In this document: piece by piece, positions 25,087 through 33,354 of the stretch | How the letters are laid out: the number at the start of each line of letters is the position of its first letter | Position numbering within the stretch: the stretch's first letter is position 1 | Source of the DNA: Catenuloplanes atrovinosus | Lineage (GTDB): Bacteria; Actinomycetota; Actinomycetes; Mycobacteriales; Micromonosporaceae | Assembly: GCF_031458235.1 (NCBI RefSeq) | Contig: NZ_JAVDYB010000001.1 | Span: forward strand, 4,237,001 to 4,301,000 | Length of the DNA: 64,000 bases | Reading direction: 5' to 3' | The notes under the pieces: generated by a model | Told to the model about the DNA's origin: nothing | Seen by the model: the letters and a program-made list of their open reading frames with translations, nothing else | Database searches by the model: none | Translations under genes and position numbers: made by a program

Positions 25087-25748
25087 CCGATCACCCGGCC
25101 GTCCTGGACCACGATCCGGCGGGGCAGCCGCTCGGCCAGCCCGGTGTCGTGCGTGATGACCACGATGGTGGTCCCCTGCCGGTTCAGCTCGTGGAGCAGC
25201 TCGACCACCGCGGCGCCGGAGACCGAATCGAGGTTGCCGGTCGGCTCGTCCGCGAGCAGCAGCGGCGGGTCGCCGATGACCGCGCGGGCGATCGCGACCC
25301 GCTGCCGTTCGCCGCCGGAGAGCTGATGCGGGCGGTGGTCCAGCCGATGGCCGAGCCCGACGCGCTCCAGCGCGGCGACCGCGCGCCGGCGGCGCTCGGC
25401 GAGCCGCACCCCGGTGTAGAGCAGGCCGTCCGCGACGTTGTCGACCGCGGTCACGCCCTCCGCCAGGTGGAACTGCTGAAAGACGAAACCGATCCGGTAC
25501 GCGCGCAGCGCCGACAGCCCGCGGTCGTCGAGGCCGGCGACGTCCCGGCCGTCGATCCGCGCCACGCCCGCGGTGGGCCGGTCGAGCGTGCCGATGATGT
25601 TGAGCAACGTGGACTTGCCGGAGCCGCTCGGGCCGACGATCGCGACCAGCTCACCCTCCTCGATGCTGAGCGAGACGCCCGCGCAGGCCAGCACGGGCGG
25701 CTCGCCGTACGCGCGCTCCACGTCCTCCAGGGAGACGATCGTGCTCAT
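25083..25748 (-). CDS. MacB/LolD-type ABC transporter ATP-binding protein
   Basis: A 221-residue ATPase of the MacB/LolD/FtsE clade. It has Walker A GPSGSGKST (about 38-46), Q-loop FVFQQFHL, signature LSGGERQRVAIARAV, Walker B LLLADEPTGNLDS and switch His VVITHDTGL. It overlaps the permease downstream and the adaptor upstream by ATGA (25745-25748), so all three proteins are coupled. It energises the efflux complex at the inner face of the membrane. Confidence 0.94.
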   Translation of the reverse strand: MSTIVSLEDVERAYGEPPVLACAGVSLSIEEGELVAIVGPSGSGKSTLLNIIGTLDRPTAGVARIDGRDVAGLDDRGLSALRAYRIGFVFQQFHLAEGVTAVDNVADGLLYTGVRLAERRRRAVAALERVGLGHRLDHRPHQLSGGERQRVAIARAVIGDPPLLLADEPTGNLDSVSGAAVVELLHELNRQGTTIVVITHDTGLAERLPRRIVVQDGRVIG

Positions 25749-26806
25749 CGGCGCGGCACCACCACGCGCTGACCGGCCGCCAGTCCCTCGCCGGAGACCT
25801 CCACCCGGCCGCCGGCGAACAGCCCGGTGGTCACCGGCGTCCGGCGGGCCGTGCCGTCGTCGCCGACGATCTCCACCCCGAACCGCCGCTCGTCGATGGC
25901 CAGCAGCGCACCGACCGGTACGGACAGCACGTCCTCCCGCCGGTCGCTCGGCAGCGTGACGGTCACCGACGCCTGCTGGAGCGACGCGGCGGCCTTCGGG
26001 TCGGAGAGCGTGACCACCACCGGGATCACGGTCTGCGGCGGCTCCTGCCCCGCCGACTCCGTCGGCGTACCGACCGAGGAGATCCTGCCCTCGGTGGTGG
26101 CCCCGCCGGGGAGCCGGATGCCGACCTCGGTGCCGGTCACCGCGAGGCGCTGGTCGGCGAGCTTCAGGTCGACCTCGACGATCTGGGTGGTGCTGGTCGC
26201 GGCGTAGAGGCCGGCGCCCGGGCCGACCCGGTCGCCCACCCGGGCCGTCGCGGTGCCGACGCGCAGGTCGCCGTCCGCGAAGAGCACCGAACCGAGCGGC
26301 AACCGGCCGGTACGCTCCAGGCCGGTCGCCTTCTGCCACGCGTCGATCGCGTTCGCGGTCACCCAGGTGAACGTGGGCCCCGGCGCGTCCCGCAGGTGCC
26401 CGAGCCGGCGCAGCCCGTGCTCCAGTTGCTCCACGTCCGGGCCGTCCGCCATGCCGAACTCGAAGTCGCGCCACGCGGGAAGCGTCCCGTGCAGCAGCGG
26501 CACCGGCACGTTGTCCACCGCGAAGAGCCGGCCGCCGAGGCGTACCACCGAACCGGGCGCGGGCAGGCCGGTCAGCGTGCCGGCACCGGCCGCCTGGACG
26601 GTCCGCTCGCCGGCGTAGCGCAGCGTGCCGGCCGCGGCCGTGCTGCCCTCCAGGTCGCCGCGGACGATCGGCTCGGTGGCGCCGTCGAAGCGGGGGGTGG
26701 CGGCCGGCCGCGCCTCGCCGAAGTCCCGCGCGGCCCGCAGCCCGACCCCCGCGCCGACCGCCACGGCACCGCCCGCGGCGAGCCGGATCAGTGTGCGGCG
26801 CCGCAT
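25745..26806 (-). CDS. Efflux adaptor (HlyD/MacA-like) with peptidoglycan-binding domain
   Basis: A 353-residue exported or membrane-anchored protein. It has an Arg-rich N-terminus and hydrophobic segment (LIRLAAGGAVAVGAGVGL), then a biotinyl-lipoyl-like beta domain (GTLRYAGERTVQAAGAGTLTGLPAPGSVV). A PG_binding_1-type insert follows (DVEQLEHGLRRLGHL, AIDAWQKATGLERTGRLPLGSV), then the beta-barrel and membrane-proximal domains. In actinobacteria such proteins partner MacB-type transporters and may link them to the cell wall. Its start shares a base with the lipoprotein stop (26806). Confidence 0.9.
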   Translation of the reverse strand: MRRRTLIRLAAGGAVAVGAGVGLRAARDFGEARPAATPRFDGATEPIVRGDLEGSTAAAGTLRYAGERTVQAAGAGTLTGLPAPGSVVRLGGRLFAVDNVPVPLLHGTLPAWRDFEFGMADGPDVEQLEHGLRRLGHLRDAPGPTFTWVTANAIDAWQKATGLERTGRLPLGSVLFADGDLRVGTATARVGDRVGPGAGLYAATSTTQIVEVDLKLADQRLAVTGTEVGIRLPGGATTEGRISSVGTPTESAGQEPPQTVIPVVVTLSDPKAAASLQQASVTVTLPSDRREDVLSVPVGALLAIDERRFGVEIVGDDGTARRTPVTTGLFAGGRVEVSGEGLAAGQRVVVPRR

Positions 26807-27294
26807 CAGCGGTCCGCCGGCGGCGCGACGCCGGCCATGCCGCAGGCCCGGAGGGCCTCCTCCGGCCAGCTCGCGTCGAACGCCATGCCCTGCCCCGGCT
26901 GCGGGTCCGGCACGTCCACGCCGTGCTCACGCAGGCACTGCACCTTCTTCAGCTGCTGCTCCATCCGCTCCTCGTCCGTCATCGGCCCGCCCTCTCCGGC
27001 CGGCGGCTCGCCCACCTCGGCCCGGCACGCGGTCGCCGCCTCGCTCACGTGCTCCTGGCCGGGGCCGCCCCCGAGCGCGATCGCGCCGTTCTCCTCCGGG
27101 TCGGGCATGTCGACGCCACGGCCGCGCATGCACGCGGCGAAGGCCAGCGCCCACTCGTGCTGCGTCCGCTCCGCCGACGCCTCCGGCGCGGCCGTGTCCT
27201 CCGGCGCGGCCGTCCCGTCCGTCGTGCCGCAGGCCGCCGCACCACCGGCGGCGAGCAGCGCCACCAGCGTCAGGGCCACCATCCGTACTCTCAT
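26806..27294 (-). CDS. Secreted lipoprotein with a duplicated Cys-containing motif
   Basis: A 162-residue lipoprotein. The signal ends in a lipobox (LLAAGGAAAC, lipid Cys near residue 22) followed by a Thr/Ala/Pro-rich linker. The mature part holds two copies of a motif, CMRGRGVDMPDPEENG (about 55-70) and CLREHGVDVPDPQPGQG (about 120-136), spaced by a charged helix. Repeats of this type are common in actinobacterial lipoproteins of unknown role. ATG 27294 is chosen over GTG 27300 because GGAG lies 5 nt before the ATG. It heads the efflux operon and is divergent from the two-component genes, so it may sense or buffer the exported compound. Confidence 0.82.
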   Translation of the reverse strand: MRVRMVALTLVALLAAGGAAACGTTDGTAAPEDTAAPEASAERTQHEWALAFAACMRGRGVDMPDPEENGAIALGGGPGQEHVSEAATACRAEVGEPPAGEGGPMTDEERMEQQLKKVQCLREHGVDVPDPQPGQGMAFDASWPEEALRACGMAGVAPPADR

Positions 27295-27421
27295 GACCAC
27301 TCCGTCCGTTCACCGCGGCCGGGCACCGCGGACACGGGACAGTCGAGCAGCGGCCGCGTTGTCAGGAGGTTCAAAGAAACGTTTACGGTTGCTCAACGTT
27401 CCGTGTGCTTGGCTGTCGATC

Positions 27422-28081
27422 ATGCGCGTCCTGATCGTCGAAGATGAGCCGTACCTCGCCGACGCCATCCGCACCGGCCTGCGCCGGGCGACCATCGCCG
27501 CCGACGTCGTGCACGACGGGGGGTCCGCGCTGGAGGCGGTCACGGCGAACGACTACGACGTGGTGGTGCTCGACCGCGACCTGCCCGGCGTGCACGGCGA
27601 CGACGTGTGCGCCCGGATCGCGTCCGACCACCCGCGCCTGCGCGTGCTGATGCTCACCGCCGCGCGGACGCTCGGCGACCGGGTGGCCGGCTTCGAGCTG
27701 GGCGCGGACGACTACCTGGCCAAGCCGTTCGAGTTTCCGGAACTGGTCGCGCGCCTCCGTGCGCTGGAGCGGCGCATCCAGCCGGCCCGCCCGCCCGTGA
27801 TCGAGTCCCACGGGGTACGCCTGGACCCGTTCCGGCGTGAGGTGTACCGCGACGGCCGGCTGGTCCGGCTCAGCCCGAAGGAGTTCGCGGTGCTCCAGGT
27901 ACTGATGAACGCCGCGGGCGGGGTCCTCAGCACGGAGACCCTGCTGGAGAAGGCCTGGGACGCCAACGCGGACCCGTTCACCAACACGCCGCGGGTGACC
28001 ATCTCGCACCTGCGCAAGCGTCTCGGCGAACCGTGGGTGATCCGGACCGTGCCGGGCGTGGGCTACCGGTTCGGGGAGTGA
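27422..28081 (+). CDS. OmpR/PhoB-type response regulator
   Basis: A 219-residue regulator. The receiver domain has MRVLIVEDEPYLADAI, phospho-acceptor Asp in VVVLDRDLPGVHG (about residue 51), and LAKPFEFPELVARL with the conserved Lys. The winged-helix Trans_reg_C domain (about 125-219) ends ISHLRKRLGEPWVIRTVPGVGYRFGE. The histidine kinase gene begins 1 bp after its stop. The divergent efflux/lipoprotein operon across a 127-bp intergenic region is the obvious target. Two AACGTT palindromes 17 bp apart (27378-27383, 27395-27400) lie in that region and could be binding sites. Confidence 0.94.
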   Translation: MRVLIVEDEPYLADAIRTGLRRATIAADVVHDGGSALEAVTANDYDVVVLDRDLPGVHGDDVCARIASDHPRLRVLMLTAARTLGDRVAGFELGADDYLAKPFEFPELVARLRALERRIQPARPPVIESHGVRLDPFRREVYRDGRLVRLSPKEFAVLQVLMNAAGGVLSTETLLEKAWDANADPFTNTPRVTISHLRKRLGEPWVIRTVPGVGYRFGE

Positions 28082-28082
28082 C

Positions 28083-29258
28083 GTGCTCCGGCTGACCATC
28101 CGCACCCGGCTCACCCTCACCTACTCCGCGCTGGTCACCGGGTGCGCGGTCGCGCTGGCCGCCGCCGTCTACCTGTTCATGCGGTACGTCCCCGTCTACC
28201 AGATCGAGGCGGCCGAGCGGGTCGTCGTGCCCGCGTCCCCGATCGGCGGCGTGTCTGCGCCGCGGGAGCGCCTGCCCGACGCGATCGCCATCTACGACTC
28301 CTCGGATTTCCTCGACACGCTGCTGCTGGCCTCCGCCGGCGCGCTCGTCCTGCTGATCTCGACCGGCGTGCTGGCCGCCTGGCTCGTCTCCGGCCGCATC
28401 GTGAAACCGCTCGCGGTCATCAACGCCGCCGCGACCCGCGCCGCGACCGGCACGCTGGATCACCGCGTCGCGCTGCCCGGCCCACGCGACGAGATCCGCG
28501 ACCTCTCCGACACGTTCGACCGCATGCTCGCCTCACTGGAACGCGCCTTCGCCGCCCACCGCCGCTTCGCGGCCAACGCCTCGCACGAGCTGACCACGCC
28601 GCTCGCCACCACGAAGACCATGCTGGACGTCGCCCTCGACGACCCCGCCACCGACGCCGGCGCGTTCCGCCGGCTCGCCGAGCGGCTCCGCGAGGTCAAC
28701 CGCGCGAACATCGAGACCGTGAACGCGCTGCTCGACCTCGCCAACGCGCAGAGCGGCAGCCTGACCCGTACCGAGATCGATCTGTGCGCGCTGATCGGCG
28801 ACGTCGTCACCGGCCTCATGCCCGAGGCCACCGCGGCCGGCATCACCCTCATCGGCCCCGCCCCGGACCGGGACGCGTCCCCGGCCGCCCTGGGCGACCC
28901 GATCCTCCTCCGTCAGGCCGTCTCCAACCTCGTCCGCAACGCCGTCCGCCACAACCACCCGGGCGGTCACGCCGTGGTCCAGTTGCACGCCACCCGCGTC
29001 ACCGTCACCAACACCGGCCCGGTCATCCCCCGGGCCGTCGTCGGCACCCTGGTCGAGCCGTTCGTGCGCGGCGGCGGTCGCACCCTCACCCGCGACTCCG
29101 GCCACGGCCTCGGACTGGCCATCGTCGCCGCCGTCGCCACCGCACACGACGCCACGCTCACCCTCCACCCCAACCCCACCGGCGGCCTGACCGTTCACCT
29201 GACGCTCCCGGAGGCCTGCCGCGACGCCCGTCGATCGCCCGTCCACCGGACGTCATGA
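28083..29258 (+). CDS. OmpR-system sensor histidine kinase
   Basis: A 391-residue membrane kinase starting at GTG. Two transmembrane helices (about 12-32 and 80-100) flank a short external loop. A HAMP domain follows (SGRIVKPLAVINAAATRAATG), then HisKA with RFAANASHELTTPLATTKTML (phospho-His in SHELTTPL) and HATPase_c (LVRNAVRHNHPGG, GHGLGLAIV). It is co-transcribed with the response regulator. The ATP lid region FVRGGGRTLTRDSGHG is complete, so activity is expected. Confidence 0.93.
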   Translation: MLRLTIRTRLTLTYSALVTGCAVALAAAVYLFMRYVPVYQIEAAERVVVPASPIGGVSAPRERLPDAIAIYDSSDFLDTLLLASAGALVLLISTGVLAAWLVSGRIVKPLAVINAAATRAATGTLDHRVALPGPRDEIRDLSDTFDRMLASLERAFAAHRRFAANASHELTTPLATTKTMLDVALDDPATDAGAFRRLAERLREVNRANIETVNALLDLANAQSGSLTRTEIDLCALIGDVVTGLMPEATAAGITLIGPAPDRDASPAALGDPILLRQAVSNLVRNAVRHNHPGGHAVVQLHATRVTVTNTGPVIPRAVVGTLVEPFVRGGGRTLTRDSGHGLGLAIVAAVATAHDATLTLHPNPTGGLTVHLTLPEACRDARRSPVHRTS

Positions 29259-29310
29259 CCGGGCACCGCCAATGGCTGCTGTCCCGGGAACGCGCGAAGG
29301 GAGCCACGGG

Positions 29311-30573
29311 GTGGACGCGACGACACGGCACACGGCGCTCGGGCGGCTCGTCCCGGCGCTGCTGGTCTCGCACGTGGGCTACTACATCGCGGTGATCACG
29401 CCCGTACAGCTGCTGCTCACCCTGAAGCTGACCGCGATCGCCGGCGGCGCCGCCACCGGGGTCTTCGGCGTCGTCGCCGGCCTCGGCGCGCTGGCCGCGC
29501 TGATCAGCCACCCGATCGCGGGGCGGATCAGCGACCGGACCGGGTCGCGGTTCGGCCGCCGGCGCGTCTGGATCCTCGCCGGCGCGATCACCGGCGCCGC
29601 CGCGCTCGCGCTGGTCGGCCTCTCCACCACGGTGTGGCAGGTCGCGTTGCTGTGGTGCGCCGCGCAGACGCTGCTCACCCTCCAGGCCGCCGCGACCAGC
29701 GCGGTCGTCGCGGACCAGGTGCCGGCGGACCGCCGGGGCGGTGTCTCCGGGCTGATCGGCATGACGCTCGCGGTCGGCCCGCTCGCCGGCCTCGCGCTGG
29801 CGAACGGCTTCCCGGCCGGCTCCGCGGCACAGTGGACCGCGGTGGCCGTGGCGACCGCGATCGCCGGCGTCGTCACGGTGCTGCTGCTGCGCGACGCGCC
29901 CGCGCAGGTGGTGGCCGAGCCGTGGGGCGTACCCGCGCTGGTGCGCACCTTCTGGATCGACCCTCGCCGGTATCCGGCGTTCGGCTGGGCGTGCCTGGTC
30001 CGGCTCCTGGTCACCTGCGCGTTCGCGGGGAACACCTACTACGCGTTCTACCTGCTGCAGCGGTTCGGGGTGACCCAGGAGCGGCTCGGGCCGCTGGTGC
30101 TGCGGCTGACCCTGCTGTCGATCGTCATGATCGCGGTGACCAGCGTGGTCGTCGGCCACCTGTCCGACGTGACCGGCCGGCAGAAGCCGTTCGTGGTGTT
30201 CACCGTCCTGGTCGGCGCCGTCGGCCTGGTCACGCTCGCCGTCGCGCCGTCGCTGCCGTACGTCTTCGTCTCCGCCGCGCTGCTCGGCACCGGCACCGGC
30301 GCGTTCGTCGCCGTCGACCTGGCGATGTGTGTGCGCCTGCTGCCGAGCGGCATCGATGCCGGCCGCGACATGGCGATCGCCGGCACCGCGGGCTCACTGC
30401 CCCAGTCGCTGGTCCCGTTCCTCGCCCCGCCGCTGCTCGCACTCGGCGGTTACCCGGCCTTGTTCCTCTCCCTCGCGGTCCTCGGCCTGCTCGGCCTCGC
30501 CGCGCTGCGACGGGTGCCGGAGGCCGGCCGGGAGCGGGAGGCGCCGGCCGCGCTCGCGGACCGACCGGTCTGA
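29311..30573 (+). CDS. Major facilitator superfamily transporter
   Basis: A 420-residue protein with about twelve hydrophobic helices. The loop between helices 2 and 3 carries the MFS signature HPIAGRISDRTGSRFGRRR, and a related loop occurs mid-protein (GHLSDVTGRQKPF). The cytoplasmic loop near residue 200 holds EPWGVPALVRTFWIDPRRYPAFG, a pattern of sugar/multi-drug MFS proteins of the GPH-like or DHA groups. GTG 29311 is chosen because AAGGGAG precedes it by 7 nt. It lies 52 bp after the histidine kinase stop, so it may be in the same transcript. Confidence 0.88.
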   Translation: MDATTRHTALGRLVPALLVSHVGYYIAVITPVQLLLTLKLTAIAGGAATGVFGVVAGLGALAALISHPIAGRISDRTGSRFGRRRVWILAGAITGAAALALVGLSTTVWQVALLWCAAQTLLTLQAAATSAVVADQVPADRRGGVSGLIGMTLAVGPLAGLALANGFPAGSAAQWTAVAVATAIAGVVTVLLLRDAPAQVVAEPWGVPALVRTFWIDPRRYPAFGWACLVRLLVTCAFAGNTYYAFYLLQRFGVTQERLGPLVLRLTLLSIVMIAVTSVVVGHLSDVTGRQKPFVVFTVLVGAVGLVTLAVAPSLPYVFVSAALLGTGTGAFVAVDLAMCVRLLPSGIDAGRDMAIAGTAGSLPQSLVPFLAPPLLALGGYPALFLSLAVLGLLGLAALRRVPEAGREREAPAALADRPV

Positions 30574-30705
30574 CGGCGAGCCTTCTCTCTGCCGTCTCGC
30601 CGCCCGTGCGTACCGTCGTTTCGCGCTTTTCTCGGCAGTGGACTGGCTGATTGATCGGTCAAACATGCGATTGCCCTTATATGAGCGTCTCCGCGCCGGC
30701 CGCCG

Positions 30706-30753
30706 AAGGACACTAATGGTCCTTTGTGTTATCGCCCGCCGGGGGTGGCGGGC
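30706..30753 (+). promoter_or_regulatory. Leader hairpins upstream of the tandem-repeat secreted protein
   Basis: AAGGAC (30706-30711) pairs with GTCCTT (30719-30724). Just downstream GCCCGCC (30734-30740) pairs with GGCGGGC (30747-30753). Both lie in the 200-bp intergenic region shortly before the ribosome binding site at about 30762-30768. An AT-rich stretch (TTATAT near 30677) upstream may hold the promoter. They could stabilise the mRNA of an abundant secreted protein. Confidence 0.4.
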
Positions 30754-30774
30754 TCATGAAAAGGGGGAAACAGC

Positions 30775-31311
30775 ATGAAGGTACGTACGGCGATTCTCGC
30801 CACGCTGACCGCGATCGCCATCCTCGCGTTGCCGTCGACCGCGGTCGCGGAATCCGCGGCACCGCGTGCGGCGGTGGCCACCGCGAACCTGTACCGGCTC
30901 TACAGCGGCGGCGCGGGCGACCACTTCTACACCACCAACTGGTCCGAGGCGCAGAACGCGTTCAACAACCTCGGATACAAGTACGAGGGCGTCGCGGCGC
31001 GGGTCTGGCCGGGCAGCGGCGCCGGGCGCGTCTCGCTGTACCGCCTGTTCCACCCGGGCAGCGGTGACCATTTCTACACCACCAATTGGACCGAGGCGCA
31101 GAACGCGTTCAACAACCTCGGATACAAGTACGAGGGCATCGCGGCGTACGTGCGCGCGGGCGGCGGCCCGGGCCTGGTCGCCCTGTACCGCCTGTACCAC
31201 CCCGGTCCCAGCGACCACTTCTACACCACGAACTGGACCGAGGCGCAGAACGCGTTCAACAACCTCGGATACCGGTACGAGGGGATCGCGGCGTACGTGC
31301 TTCCCGCCTGA
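30775..31311 (+). CDS. Secreted tandem-repeat protein (DUF5648-like repeats)
   Basis: A 178-residue exported protein: signal peptide (MKVRTAILATLTAIAILALPSTAVA) then three near-identical 49-residue repeats. Each opens LYRL, continues with DHFYTTNW, EAQNAFNNLGY and YEG, and ends AAYV or AARV. This is the DUF5648-type repeat found in many secreted actinobacterial and proteobacterial proteins, often fused to peptidases or lectins. Here it stands alone. AAGGGGG lies 7 nt before the ATG. The role is probably binding at the cell surface or outside the cell; the ligand is unknown. Confidence 0.85.
   Translation: MKVRTAILATLTAIAILALPSTAVAESAAPRAAVATANLYRLYSGGAGDHFYTTNWSEAQNAFNNLGYKYEGVAARVWPGSGAGRVSLYRLFHPGSGDHFYTTNWTEAQNAFNNLGYKYEGIAAYVRAGGGPGLVALYRLYHPGPSDHFYTTNWTEAQNAFNNLGYRYEGIAAYVLPA
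30889..31308 (+). repeat. Three tandem 147-bp coding repeats
   Basis: Units at 30889-31035, 31036-31182 and 31183-31308 (the last shortened by the stop) keep an exact 147-bp period. The central part, about 70 bp from GACCACTTCTAC onward, is nearly identical at nucleotide level in all three, including synonymous sites. This indicates recent duplication or ongoing gene conversion, so copy number may vary between strains. Confidence 0.9.
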
Positions 31312-31333
31312 CCCGGCGGCACGATCCACGGGC

Positions 31334-31362
31334 GGCGCCCGGTGCGACCGGCACCGGGCGCC
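31334..31362 (+). terminator. Strong terminator hairpin after the tandem-repeat gene
   Basis: GGCGCCCGGTGC (31334-31345) pairs perfectly with GCACCGGGCGCC (31351-31362) around a 5-nt loop, starting 22 bp after the stop. The rest of 31363-31582 shows no gene. Confidence 0.8.
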
Positions 31363-31582
31363 GGCGCGGCGGGCCGCGCCCTGCCGCCGAAGACGCGAGG
31401 ATCGACACGGCTGACGACTCCGGACACCGCGCACCCTGCCGGACGCCGCGTCCGCCCACGGTACGGAGGCGGGCGTACGAACGGCTACGCGGTGCGGCCG
31501 ACGCGCGCCGGCGGCCCGGCGGCCATGGTGGACCGCAGCGGACGACACGACGGTCGCCGCGGACGTCAGGGGGAGACGGCAG

Positions 31583-32113
31583 ATGACGAACACGAGACAC
31601 ACCACGCCGGTACGGCGGTGGGCGCCGATCGCGGTCGGCGTGGCGCTGGCCACGATCGCGACGGTACCGGCGGCGCACGCCGCGCCGCCGCCCGCGCGGG
31701 CCGGCGAGGAGCACTGCCTGGTGGTGCTGGACGACAGCACCGCACGAGCCGCCGCGCGCCACTGCGCGGCTTCGCCGGAGGCGGCCGAGCGCGAGTACCG
31801 CGCCGCGAACCCCGGTGCGGCGCCGCGCGTCCTGCTCCTCGGTCTCTACGACGAGCCGAACTACCGGGGCGCGAGTGTCATGCTCGAGGGAAGCCCGGGT
31901 TTGTGCGATCAAGCCGGTCGCGGCCTGCGCGAGCTCGGGTCGCTGAACAACCGCGTCTCGTCGTTCCGGCGGCACGACTCGTGCCCGAAGGTCACCGGCT
32001 ACGACTTGCCGAACTGGATGGGCGCCGTGTACGGCCCGTGGACGACGGACATGCCGTGGGTCGGTCCCGAGGCGGACAACCGCATGGGGTCGCTCCAGTT
32101 CAGCCTCGCCTGA
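31583..32113 (+). CDS. Secreted beta-gamma-crystallin-like protein
   Basis: A 176-residue exported protein. The N-terminus has two arginines, a hydrophobic run and an AHA-type cleavage site near residue 33. The mature part contains VLLLGLYDEPNYRGASVMLEG and LRELGSLNNRVSSFRRH, matching a crystallin Greek key (Y...Y.G....LEG, then LG...NRVSS). Three cysteines (about residues 113, 137 and one near 45) may pair. Such proteins are often calcium-stabilised and annotated as peptidase-inhibitor-like. GGGGGAGA lies near 31570. A hairpin follows the stop. Confidence 0.72.
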   Translation: MTNTRHTTPVRRWAPIAVGVALATIATVPAAHAAPPPARAGEEHCLVVLDDSTARAAARHCAASPEAAEREYRAANPGAAPRVLLLGLYDEPNYRGASVMLEGSPGLCDQAGRGLRELGSLNNRVSSFRRHDSCPKVTGYDLPNWMGAVYGPWTTDMPWVGPEADNRMGSLQFSLA

Positions 32114-32149
32114 GCGCAGGATTGCGCAAAGTTCGCCCGAGATTGCGGA

Positions 32150-32178
32150 CCGCCCGCCGAGCACCGTGAGGCGGGCGG
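32150..32178 (+). terminator. Terminator hairpin after the crystallin-like gene
   Basis: CCGCCCGCC (32150-32158) and GGCGGGCGG (32170-32178) form a perfect 9-bp stem with an 11-nt loop, 37 bp after the stop codon. Confidence 0.65.
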
Positions 32179-32293
32179 CCCGCCCGACGCCCGCCGGATC
32201 AGGCCAAGATCGTCATCCGCGCCCGAATGCCCGTCCACGAGCGGAAACGTGACCCGGGACGGCCGTGACCACCGTCCTCTATCCTCGGGCCCC

Positions 32294-33208
32294 ATGGCTG
32301 AGTTGACGCTGCTGGGACTGCGCGTGACGGTGGAGGTGGCCCGCTGGGGCTCCTTCACCGGCGCGGCCCGCTCGCTGGGCTACACCCAGTCCGCGATTTC
32401 ACGTCAGATCAGCGTCGTCGAGGCCGCGGTCGGCAGCCCGGTGTTCGAGCGGGAGGCGCGCGGCGTGCGGCCCACGCCGGCCGGCCGCGTGCTGTTGCGG
32501 CACGCCGAACAGGTGCTGGCCCAGTTGGAGGCCGCCGGGCGGGAGATGGCCGGCCTGCGTGACCAACTCGCCGGCCATCTGACCGTCACGGCGTACCCGA
32601 CCGCCGCCGCGAGCGTCGTGCCGCGTGCGATCCGCCGGCTGCGGGCGGAACACCCGGCGCTCACCGCGGCGGTGTGGGAGGTGAGCAGTCCCGCCCAGGT
32701 GCTGCGGCTGCGCGCGGGCGGCACCGATGTGGCCGTGATGGCGTCCGGCCCCGGGCTGCCGGACTACGACCTGGACGGCCTGCGCGTCGAACGGGTCCGC
32801 ACGAGGCGCGCGCTCGGCGTCGCCATCAGCATCGATCATCCGCTGGCCGGCCGCGACGAGGTGGACATCGACGACCTCGCCGGTGAGGCCTGGATAGTCG
32901 GCGTGGGCCGGGAGGGCGAACCGCAGTTCGGGCCGTGGCCCACGCTCGCCGAGCCGAGGGTCGCGGGCCAGGCGTACGGCTGGCCGGCCCGGCTCGGCCT
33001 GGTCGCCGCCGGCATCGGCGTGACGGTCATGCCCGCGATGGCCGCCGACATCGTCCCGGCCGGGGTGAAGTGGCTGGCGGTCACCGACCCGAAGCTCGTG
33101 CACCGGCGGGACACGCTCATCGTGACCCCGGCGAACCGGTCCGCGGGCGCCGCCGCGCTCGTCGGCGCGCTGAAGGACGAACTGGTCACGTTCACGGTGC
33201 CGTCCTGA
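32294..33208 (+). CDS. LysR-family transcriptional regulator
   Basis: A 304-residue regulator. The N-terminal winged helix has LRVTVEVARWGSFTGAARSLGYTQSAISRQISVVEAAVG and FEREARGVRPTPAGRVLLRHAEQVL. A LysR_substrate domain follows from about residue 90, and its last part ends LVGALKDELVTF. ATG 32294 is preferred over the longer frame; TATCCT lies 8 nt upstream, fitting a leaderless promoter. Targets are unclear because the following gene is transcribed in the same direction rather than divergently. Confidence 0.92.
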   Translation: MAELTLLGLRVTVEVARWGSFTGAARSLGYTQSAISRQISVVEAAVGSPVFEREARGVRPTPAGRVLLRHAEQVLAQLEAAGREMAGLRDQLAGHLTVTAYPTAAASVVPRAIRRLRAEHPALTAAVWEVSSPAQVLRLRAGGTDVAVMASGPGLPDYDLDGLRVERVRTRRALGVAISIDHPLAGRDEVDIDDLAGEAWIVGVGREGEPQFGPWPTLAEPRVAGQAYGWPARLGLVAAGIGVTVMPAMAADIVPAGVKWLAVTDPKLVHRRDTLIVTPANRSAGAAALVGALKDELVTFTVPS

Positions 33209-33354
33209 CCCGCGTGCCGCCACCGCATACCCCCATGCGGGACCGTCGTGGCTCGCCCGGCCGCGCGGTGGCACGCTTCTCTGGTGACCCACCGTGAGAC
33301 CGCCGCCCTCTCGCCGTTGAGCGAACGTTGACCGCCGTGACGTGCCCTGAACCC

